From Alphaproteobacteria bacterium (GTDB taxonomy: Bacteria > Pseudomonadota > Alphaproteobacteria > Acetobacterales > Acetobacteraceae), in contig JAMFRY010000111.1 of NCBI GenBank assembly GCA_026225015.1, forward strand, positions 1 to 11,811: a DNA stretch of 11,811 nt, given 5' to 3'. The translations under genes were made by a program, and so were the position numbers. Below are positions 6,259-11,811 of the stretch, piece by piece; within the stretch, counting starts at the first letter, position 1, and the number at the start of each line of letters is the position of its first letter. Below the pieces are notes generated by a model that saw nothing but the letters and a program-made list of their open reading frames with translations, had not been told where the DNA came from and made no database searches.

Positions 6259-8475
6259 CTACACCGGCAGATTATGCTCGCGTGCCCAGCCCGTAAGCGG
6301 CTCCCGGATGCTGCCCCCGGCGGCCCCGGAGCGCCGCAAGTCTCGCAAAATCGGCCGGAATGTGCTAAGGTCGGTCTCCGCCAGCAGCGCCTTTACGGGC
6401 AGGATCGCATTACCTGACATCGACAAGGTTGTCACGCCGACAGCGGCGAAGGCCAGCGCATCCAAAGGCCGGCCGGCCGCCTCGCCGCAGACCGAAAGCG
6501 GCACCTGCGCCTCTTCGCAGGCCACAACCAGCCGCTCCATCAACTCCAGCACCGGGGCGGAGAGGGTATCATAGCGGTTGGCCAGTTCCGGGGTACCGCG
6601 ATCGGCGGCAAACAGGAACTGCATCAGGTCGTTGGTGCCAACGGAAACAAAATCGGCCTCCGCCAGCAGGCCGGGGAGCTGAAACAGCAGGGAAGGCACT
6701 TCGATCATCGTGCCGGCCAGCAGGCTTGAAGGCGCCGGCCGGACGCGGGCGGCCTCCGCCTCCAGCAGATCGCGGGCGGCGCGGAATTCCTCCACGGTGG
6801 CCACCATCGGGAACATGATGGAAAGCGGCCTCCCTTGCGCGCCCAGCAGCAAGGCCCGCAACTGGCGGCGCAAAATCGCCGGCCGGTCCAGGCCCACCCG
6901 CAGCGAGCGCCAGCCCATGGCGGGATTCTCCTCGCCCTGGCTGCTTTCGCCGGGCAGCAGCTTGTCGGCGCCGAGATCCAAGGTGCGGAACTGCACGGGC
7001 AGGCCTTTGGCGCGGTCCATTACCCTGCCATATTCCGCCGCCTGGCCCGCCACGTCCGGGATGCCGCCGGAGGCCAATGCTGCAATTTCAGTGCGGTACA
7101 GGCCGATGCCGTCGGCGCCGGTGCGTTCCAACTGGTCCAGCTCCATCGCCAGCCCGACATTGAGCATCAGTTTCAGGCAAAACCCGTCTTTGGTGATGGC
7201 CGGCTTGTCGCGATAGGCTTGCAAAGCGGCGGCGCGCACCGAACGGGCCTCAAGCGCCCGATTATAAACCTGAACCACGTCCGGCTCCGGCCGCAGAATC
7301 AGCGTCGCGCCTTCCGCGTCCAGTAGGGCCTCATCGCCTTCATTGCCGGCTTCCACGGCGCCGCGATCCACCTGCAATGCCGGCAAATCAAGCGCGCGGG
7401 CGAGGATCGCGGCATGGCCGGAGGGGCTGGCCTCCTCGATGGCCACACCGGCAATGCCGCGGGAATGCCAATCCAGCAAATCCGCCGGCCCCAAGCGCCG
7501 TACCAATAGAATGGCCCCATCGGCGCGTTCCGGCTTGGGCTTGGCGCCACCCAATGCCACCATCAGCCGGCCAATCATGTCCTCGATATCGGCCAGGCGC
7601 TCGCGCAGATAGGGGTCGGCAATCCGGCGCATGCGCTCGCGCAATTCGCGGGCGATTTTGTCGACCGCGGTTTCGGCCGTCAGCCCGTCATTGATGGCCT
7701 CCTTCACCCGGCCCAGCCAGCCGGCGCTTTGCGCCACCATGCGATAGGCGTCCAGCACGTCGCGCGGGGCGTTGCCGCCGGGAAGGGAGGCGGCGATCAA
7801 GCCATCCAGCGTCGCATTCGCCATATCCACGGCGCGGTCCAGGCGTTTAAGCTCGCCGGCCGGATCGTCGGTCAATAATTGGGCGATGGGGCCTGCCGCG
7901 CCGTAGGGCAATATCGGCCCGCGCGCGATGCCGGCAGAGAGCACGTGGCCTGCATAGCGGCGCGGCAGGCTGTTGCTGAAGCCTTCCTCCGGCAGGTTGG
8001 TCGCCCCGGCGCGGGAAAGGATTTCCGCCAGCAACATGGCGACCGTGGCGACCGATTCCACTTCCATTTGCGAAAACATCCGCGGCTGCTCATTCTGCAC
8101 CGCGACCACGCCCAAAATCCGTCCGGCACGTTTCACCGGCATGGCCAGAAGGGCCGCGAAACGTTCCTCGCCCATTTCGGTGCGATAGGCAAAACGCGGG
8201 TGGTTTTGCGCGTCCGGCAGATTGAGCGCATCGCCGGAGGCGGCCACCGCGCCGATGATCCCCTCGCCCAGCCGCAGTTTTACCCGCCCCACCGCGCTGA
8301 TATTATACCCGTAAGTGGCCGCCAGTTCGAGAAATTCGCCGGCCCGCGTTACGTAGATCGCGCAGGCATCGGCCGGCAGTTCCTTGGCGACCAGGCTGGC
8401 AATATCCGGCAGGCTGGCGGCGCCAGAGGCCAGAGCCTCACGCAAGCGGGCGAACAGCCGCCTGGTGTCGCTCAT
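6259..8475 (-). CDS. ptsP: Phosphoenolpyruvate-protein phosphotransferase PtsP (enzyme I-Ntr)
   Basis: PtsP autophosphorylates from PEP and passes phosphate to NPr and then EIIA-Ntr, a cytosolic relay for nitrogen, potassium and stress control rather than sugar uptake. With the start at 8473-8475 (MSDTRRLFARL) the product is 738 residues. An N-terminal GAF domain (about 25-155; GEGIIGAVAASG, LAMPVKRAGRILGVVAVQ) distinguishes it from sugar-PTS enzyme I. It is followed by the EI N-terminal and phosphohistidine domains with His354 in SPSGHAAILARAL. The PEP-binding barrel has GIGLYRTE, FRTLDLGADK, VGTNDLMQF and the active cysteine Cys663 in SVCGEAAG. Both numbers lie close to those I recall for E. 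coli PtsP, which supports this start over the open frame extending to 8586. That extension lacks family similarity and overlaps the previous gene. The gap to the upstream stop is 37 bases, and no strong ribosome site is seen. Confidence 0.94.
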   Translation of the reverse strand: MSDTRRLFARLREALASGAASLPDIASLVAKELPADACAIYVTRAGEFLELAATYGYNISAVGRVKLRLGEGIIGAVAASGDALNLPDAQNHPRFAYRTEMGEERFAALLAMPVKRAGRILGVVAVQNEQPRMFSQMEVESVATVAMLLAEILSRAGATNLPEEGFSNSLPRRYAGHVLSAGIARGPILPYGAAGPIAQLLTDDPAGELKRLDRAVDMANATLDGLIAASLPGGNAPRDVLDAYRMVAQSAGWLGRVKEAINDGLTAETAVDKIARELRERMRRIADPYLRERLADIEDMIGRLMVALGGAKPKPERADGAILLVRRLGPADLLDWHSRGIAGVAIEEASPSGHAAILARALDLPALQVDRGAVEAGNEGDEALLDAEGATLILRPEPDVVQVYNRALEARSVRAAALQAYRDKPAITKDGFCLKLMLNVGLAMELDQLERTGADGIGLYRTEIAALASGGIPDVAGQAAEYGRVMDRAKGLPVQFRTLDLGADKLLPGESSQGEENPAMGWRSLRVGLDRPAILRRQLRALLLGAQGRPLSIMFPMVATVEEFRAARDLLEAEAARVRPAPSSLLAGTMIEVPSLLFQLPGLLAEADFVSVGTNDLMQFLFAADRGTPELANRYDTLSAPVLELMERLVVACEEAQVPLSVCGEAAGRPLDALAFAAVGVTTLSMSGNAILPVKALLAETDLSTFRPILRDLRRSGAAGGSIREPLTGWAREHNLPV

Positions 8476-8512
8476 GCGCGTGGCACGCTTGGGCCGAGGT
8501 TTTACGCCGGGT

Positions 8513-9661
8513 TCAAAATCCTTGGGCACGTGCAGTTCCGGCGGAAAGAGGACTCGCGGAGAGAGAACTGGCGGGCCGATCCACAAACTGATTCCCCCTG
8601 GCCATGAGCGCCGCGATCGCCTGCGCCTTCAGCTCCTGCAGGATTTCCGCGACCGGCTGAATGGCGGTGACCATGCCCACCGATTGTCCGGCCATCACCG
8701 AGCCGCCTTCGACATCACCTTCGATCACAGCGCGCCGCAACGCGCCGGCCCAGAAATGTTCGATGGCAAGCTGCGCCTCGGTCTTATCCAGTTCCCCTGC
8801 CTGGAATTTCGCGAGGATTTCCTTCTGGTAGACCAGAAAATTCCGGGTGCCCGGATTGGCCAGCCCGCGCACGGGAATGACCGGGAAATTCTCATCAAGC
8901 TGGATGGAAGCCACCGCATCACGGGCGCGCGCTTTGATGAAGGCATTCTTGAAATTCGGATGCGCGATGCTCTCGGCCGAGGCGGCAAACCTTGTGCCAA
9001 GCTGCGCGCCGGACGCGCCCATTTCCAGATATGAGAGGATCGCCTCGCCGCGCCCCAGCCCGCCCGCCACGAAAACCGGGATCTCCCGGATATGCGGCAG
9101 GATTTCCTGTGCCAGAACGTTAAGCGATACCGGGCCGATATGGCCGCCCGCCTCCGAGCCTTCGATGATCAGCGCATCGGCGCCGGTTTTGACGAGACGC
9201 TGCGCCATTACCAGAGCCGGGGCGAAGGCGATCAATTTGGCGCCGCCATCCTTCACGGCGCGCAAAGCCGGGCCGGGCGGGATGCCGCCGGCGAGCACGA
9301 TATGGCTCACCTTGGCCCGCAAACAAACCTGCACCAGATCATCCAGTTGCGGGTGCATGGTGATCAGATTGACGCCGAAAGGCTTGTCCGTAAGCGCCTG
9401 GGTCGCGGCGATTTCCGCCTCCAGTAGTGCCGGCGGCATGGCGCCGCAGGCGATCACGCCAAACCCGCCGGCATTGGAAATCGCGGCCACCAGATGCCGC
9501 TCGCTCACCCAGCTCATCGCCCCGCCCAATATGGCGAGTTCGGTTCCCAGAAATTCCGTGCCCCGCGCCTGCAGGGCCTCGAACCGTGCCGCCGCGTTGA
9601 GCTTTTGCGGCTCTGCCGCGGGGGCCTCGCGGGGCTGGGGATTATTGAGCATCAAGGTCAT
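8513..9661 (-). CDS. Nitronate monooxygenase / FabK-like FMN-dependent TIM-barrel enzyme
   Basis: This 382-residue protein belongs to the 2-nitropropane dioxygenase-like FMN family, which covers nitronate monooxygenases, NAD(P)H:quinone reductases and the enoyl-ACP reductase FabK. After a variable leader (1-35), the barrel begins FLGTELAILGGAMSW. It then has ISNAGGFGVI (61-70), KPFGVNLI (93-100), the signature EGSEAGGHIG (167-176) with the probable catalytic His174, and FVAGGLGRGE plus GASGAQLGTRF for FMN phosphate binding. The signature does not separate nitronate oxidation from FabK-type activity, so the substrate is open. The C-terminal tail (about 360-382) is low-complexity Ser/Ala. The first ATG (9659-9661) overlaps lysC by 20 bases; a second at 9650-9652 overlaps by 11. 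Either implies translational coupling to lysC. No metabolic link to lysine synthesis is evident. Confidence 0.85.
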   Translation of the reverse strand: MTLMLNNPQPREAPAAEPQKLNAAARFEALQARGTEFLGTELAILGGAMSWVSERHLVAAISNAGGFGVIACGAMPPALLEAEIAATQALTDKPFGVNLITMHPQLDDLVQVCLRAKVSHIVLAGGIPPGPALRAVKDGGAKLIAFAPALVMAQRLVKTGADALIIEGSEAGGHIGPVSLNVLAQEILPHIREIPVFVAGGLGRGEAILSYLEMGASGAQLGTRFAASAESIAHPNFKNAFIKARARDAVASIQLDENFPVIPVRGLANPGTRNFLVYQKEILAKFQAGELDKTEAQLAIEHFWAGALRRAVIEGDVEGGSVMAGQSVGMVTAIQPVAEILQELKAQAIAALMARGNQFVDRPASSLSASPLSAGTARAQGF

Positions 9662-10862
9662 AGGCGCCGTGCAGCGCCCGCACCGCCAGTTCGGTATATT
9701 CCGCGGCGATCAGCACGCTCACCTTGATTTCGCTGGTCGAAATCACCTGAATGTTGATCCCCCGATCCGCCAGAGTTTTGAACATGGTGCCGGCCACCCC
9801 CGCATGGCTGCGCATGCCCACGCCGACAACCGAGATTTTCGCAACATCCTTGTCCGTAGAAAATTCTGCATAGCCGATGGCGCCGCGCACCGCTTCCAGG
9901 GTCGCCTGCGCCTTGGCGAGATCGGTTTTGCCGACCGTGAAGGTCATATCGGTGGTCCCATCCTCGGAGACGTTCTGGACGATCATGTCCACATTGATAT
10001 TGGCCTCGGCCAGCGGCACGAAAATGGCGGCTGCGATGCCGGGTTTGTCTGGCACGCGCCGCACCGTGACCTTGGCTTCATCGCGCGAATAGGCAATGCC
10101 GGCAACGATTTCCTGTTCCACAATCTCATCCTCATCAACAACCATCGTTCCCGGCGCATCGGAAAAGCTCGATAGCACCTGGACCCGAACCCGCTCCTTC
10201 ATCGCCAGTTCGACACTACGGGTCTGTAACACCTTTGCCCCTACCGAGGCTAATTCCAGCATCTCCTCATAGGTGATTTTGGCGAGTTTTCTGGCCTTCG
10301 GCACGATTCTCGGATCGGTGGTGTAAATGCCGTCCACATCGGTATAAATATCGCAGCGATCCGCTTTCAACGCCGCCGCCAAGGCGACCGCCGAGGTATC
10401 GGAGCCGCCGCGGCCGAGCGTGGTAATGCGGTTATCCGGGCCGATGCCCTGGAAGCCGGCGACCACCGGAACCTGGCCCCGGCTCAGGCGCTCGATCAGC
10501 ACCTCGCCTTCGATGCCGTTGATCCGGGCCTTGCCATGCTGGCCGTCGGTGTCCACGGCAATCTGCCAGCCCGCCCAAGAGCGCGCTTCGATGCCGATGC
10601 TCTGCAACGCAATCGCCAGCAGCCCGGCGGTGACCTGCTCGCCGGTGGCGACCACGGCGTCGTATTCGCGGGCGTCGAATAGAGGCGAAAGTGCCTCGCA
10701 CCAGCCGACCAGCTGATTGGTGGCGCCCGCCATCGCCGAGACCACCACGGCCACCTGATTTCCGGCATCCACCTCGCGCTTGACGCGTGCCGCCACATTT
10801 CTGATCCGGTCCAGATCGGCGACCGAGGTGCCGCCGAATTTCATCACGATACGCGCCATCAA
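9642..10862 (-). CDS. lysC: Aspartate kinase (aspartokinase) with two ACT domains
   Basis: Aspartokinase phosphorylates L-aspartate, the first step toward lysine, diaminopimelate, methionine and threonine; it acts in the cytosol. The 406-residue product fits the monofunctional class of about 400-420. The kinase domain (about 3-245) has KFGGTSV (8-14), VVSAMAG (40-46), ATGEQV (72-77), GRGGSDTSA (150-158) and the DVDGIYTTDPRIV segment (175-187). Two C-terminal ACT domains (about 266-335 with VPDKPGIAAAIF, and 341-400 with ISVVGVGMRSHAGVAGTMF) form the regulatory unit, commonly inhibited by lysine and/or threonine. QVISTSEIKVS in the second is typical of effector sites. There is no fused homoserine dehydrogenase. 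Two consecutive ATGs (10860-10862, 10857-10859) are possible starts; GAGG upstream is the likely ribosome site. It diverges from ubiG. Confidence 0.97.
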   Translation of the reverse strand: MMARIVMKFGGTSVADLDRIRNVAARVKREVDAGNQVAVVVSAMAGATNQLVGWCEALSPLFDAREYDAVVATGEQVTAGLLAIALQSIGIEARSWAGWQIAVDTDGQHGKARINGIEGEVLIERLSRGQVPVVAGFQGIGPDNRITTLGRGGSDTSAVALAAALKADRCDIYTDVDGIYTTDPRIVPKARKLAKITYEEMLELASVGAKVLQTRSVELAMKERVRVQVLSSFSDAPGTMVVDEDEIVEQEIVAGIAYSRDEAKVTVRRVPDKPGIAAAIFVPLAEANINVDMIVQNVSEDGTTDMTFTVGKTDLAKAQATLEAVRGAIGYAEFSTDKDVAKISVVGVGMRSHAGVAGTMFKTLADRGINIQVISTSEIKVSVLIAAEYTELAVRALHGAYDLDAQ

Positions 10863-10932
10863 ACCTGACCCTCAAAGCACCTTGTTTAAAGCAAACGGGG
10901 GCGTCACATAGCCATCACCAGGAGGTTCGGCA
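10863..10932. promoter_or_regulatory. Divergent lysC-ubiG promoter region
   Basis: Only 70 bases separate the two divergent starts, so the leaders and promoters of both genes must share or overlap this stretch, unless one starts inside the other gene. The AT-richest part, cttgtttaaagcaaac (about 10881-10896), has partial gttt/aaac symmetry and is the likeliest core-promoter position. No box close to the sigma-70 consensus with good spacing can be assigned, and no attenuator or lysine riboswitch could fit in this length. Confidence 0.45.
10920..10925 (+). promoter_or_regulatory. Ribosome binding site of ubiG
   Basis: A perfect AGGAGG ends seven bases before the ATG at 10933, fixing the ubiG start. 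It is the strongest Shine-Dalgarno sequence in the window. Confidence 0.9.
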
Positions 10933-11667
10933 ATGCAGGCGCAACAAGGCTCATCTTTCCCGAATTCCGTGAAGCCGGAGGAAATCGCCCGATTCGGGGC
11001 ACTGGCCAGAAGCTGGTGGGACAAGTCCGGGCCGATGCGGCCCTTGCACATGATGAACCCGGTGCGGAGCGCCTGGATCACCAAAAGGATCGCCGCCAGA
11101 TTTGGCGGCTGCTCCGGGATAAGGCTGCTCGATATCGGCTGCGGCGCGGGACTGCTTTCCGAATCTCTGGCGAAAGCGGGATGCAACGTGCTTGGCCTGG
11201 ACGCCTCGGCGCAAGCCATTGCCGCGGCCCAGGCACATGCCGAGGGCCAAAACCTGCCGCTCACCTACCAGGCCGGCTCGGCGGAAGAACTGGGTCCGCA
11301 GAAATTCCAGGTGATCACCGCGCTGGAGGTGATCGAGCATGTCGCCGATCCGGCGGCCTTCATCGCCACTTTGGCGGAGAAGCTGGAACCGGGAGGGCTG
11401 CTATTTCTCTCCACCCTAAACCGCACGGCGCGTTCCTATGTCACCGCCAAACTCGGCGCCGAGTATCTGCTCCGCCTGCTGCCGGTCGGCACGCATGACT
11501 GGAAGCATTTTGTAACGCCGGCGGAACTCGCCGGGCTGTGCCGTGCCAGCCATCTGCGAATGACGGATATTGCCGGGCTAAGTTTTTCGCCGTTCACCGG
11601 CAGTTTCCGAATCAGCCGGGATACCGGCGTGAATTATATCGCGCTGGCTGCGCAGGCTTCACGCTAG
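10933..11667 (+). CDS. ubiG: Ubiquinone biosynthesis O-methyltransferase UbiG
   Basis: UbiG carries out both O-methylations in ubiquinone synthesis, on the 2-polyprenyl-6-hydroxyphenol intermediate and on 3-demethylubiquinol, using SAM at the inner face of the membrane. The 244-residue product has the family length. The N-terminus shows EEIARFGALARSWWD followed by GPMRPLHMMNPVR (33-45), a block specific to UbiG. SAM motif I is LLDIGCGAG (65-73), followed by the acidic GLDAS (88-92) and EVIEHV (132-137). The LEPGGLLFLSTLNRTARSY segment (151-169) and GTHDWKHFVTPAEL (186-199) are also typical. The product ends with GVNYIALA, as UbiG often does. A consensus AGGAGG supports the start. It is the only plus-strand gene. 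Divergence from lysC is an arrangement I recall from other Alphaproteobacteria. A hairpin begins at its stop codon. Confidence 0.97.
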   Translation: MQAQQGSSFPNSVKPEEIARFGALARSWWDKSGPMRPLHMMNPVRSAWITKRIAARFGGCSGIRLLDIGCGAGLLSESLAKAGCNVLGLDASAQAIAAAQAHAEGQNLPLTYQAGSAEELGPQKFQVITALEVIEHVADPAAFIATLAEKLEPGGLLFLSTLNRTARSYVTAKLGAEYLLRLLPVGTHDWKHFVTPAELAGLCRASHLRMTDIAGLSFSPFTGSFRISRDTGVNYIALAAQASR

Positions 11668-11697
11668 TACCCTGCGTCATTCATGACGCTGGGTACT
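11666..11697 (+). terminator. Hairpin at the ubiG stop codon
   Basis: A long interrupted hairpin has arms agtaccc/gggtact and gcgtca/tgacgc, separated by one T-T mismatch and closed by a 4-base loop (ttca). It starts on the second base of the ubiG TAG. The downstream sequence is G-rich with only ttt at 11707-11709, so it is not a classic U-tract terminator. It may protect the 3' end or pause polymerase. Confidence 0.45.
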
Positions 11698-11756
11698 GCG
11701 CGGGGGTTTGTGGGGGGGGCGGGCCAAATTTCGGGCTCCAGCCTTTTTTGATGATG

Positions 11757-11779
11757 ACCGTCTTCGCAGCGAAGACGGT
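11757..11779 (+). terminator. Candidate intrinsic terminator downstream of ubiG
   Basis: A perfect 10-bp stem accgtcttcg/cgaagacggt with a 3-base loop is followed on the plus strand by an AT-rich stretch containing attctt and aaatttt. This gives a weak U-rich tail in the ubiG direction, better than that of the first hairpin. On the opposite strand the stem is followed by A-rich sequence, so it would not terminate that way. It lies 90 bases after the ubiG stop. Confidence 0.5.
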
Positions 11780-11811
11780 ATTCTTAAATTTTGCGCTACC
11801 ATAACGGCCGC
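11780..11811. other. Window right edge, no gene seen
   Basis: These last 32 bases, after the candidate terminator stem, include the AT-rich attcttaaatttt stretch and show no supported gene. A minus-strand gene could start beyond the edge, but nothing here shows it. Confidence 0.4.

Noticed and set aside
7879..8607. A 242-codon plus-strand frame opposite the ptsP 5' end
   Set aside because: It has a His/Arg/Gly-rich composition typical of antisense shadows and overlaps the conserved GAF domain of ptsP.
8847..10175. A 442-codon open frame on the plus strand opposite the flavoprotein and lysC genes
   Set aside because: It lies antisense to two genes with clear family motifs. Its translation is Arg/Ala/Ser-rich with no recognisable domain, and long antisense frames are expected in GC-rich DNA.
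10863..10932. Lysine riboswitch upstream of lysC
   Set aside because: Only 70 bases lie before the divergent ubiG start, far too short for the lysine riboswitch fold, and no such conserved core is visible.
548..11667. A hidden novel defence or mobile system
   Set aside because: Every long stretch is accounted for by conserved housekeeping genes with intact motifs; no nuclease, toxin, integrase, phage or secretion gene was found on either strand.

Overview
The window is an ordinary high-GC chromosomal segment of an alphaproteobacterium. The gene order (ubiG diverging from lysC, then ptsP, a rodZ-like gene, ispG, hisS, prfA, prmC and a DUF4167 gene) and the protein sequences suggest Rhodospirillales, probably Acetobacteraceae (Acidocella/Acidiphilium-like). 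This assignment is inference from family knowledge and was not tested by a search. No phage, plasmid, CRISPR, transposase, tRNA or rRNA sequence was seen.

Layout: nine genes lie on the minus strand and read right to left. These are lysC (aspartokinase), a nitronate monooxygenase/FabK-like flavoprotein overlapping the lysC end, ptsP (nitrogen-PTS enzyme I), a RodZ-like membrane HTH protein, ispG (isoprenoid MEP pathway), hisS, prfA (RF1), prmC (RF methyltransferase), and the 5' part of a DUF4167 gene cut by the left edge. ubiG (ubiquinone O-methyltransferase) is alone on the plus strand at the right, divergent from lysC across 70 bases.

The genes serve core functions: amino-acid synthesis, signalling PTS, cell shape, isoprenoid precursors, quinone synthesis, histidine charging and translation termination. 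Two conserved couplings are clear. The rodZ-ispG-hisS order is also found in gammaproteobacteria such as E. coli. The prfA-prmC pair places the RF1 modifying enzyme directly behind its substrate.

No new multi-gene system is visible. The unexplained structure is in the spacers. A 173-bp element between hisS and prfA is bounded by inverted 35-bp REP-like arms, whose only two differences form one compensatory base pair in the hairpin. The DUF4167 leader contains four adjacent short tandem duplications with different periods. Tandem hairpins separate ispG from hisS, and a small dyad touches the hisS start. A G-tract repeat carries duplicated copies of the rodZ stop region, and a G-rich, hairpin-flanked tail follows ubiG.
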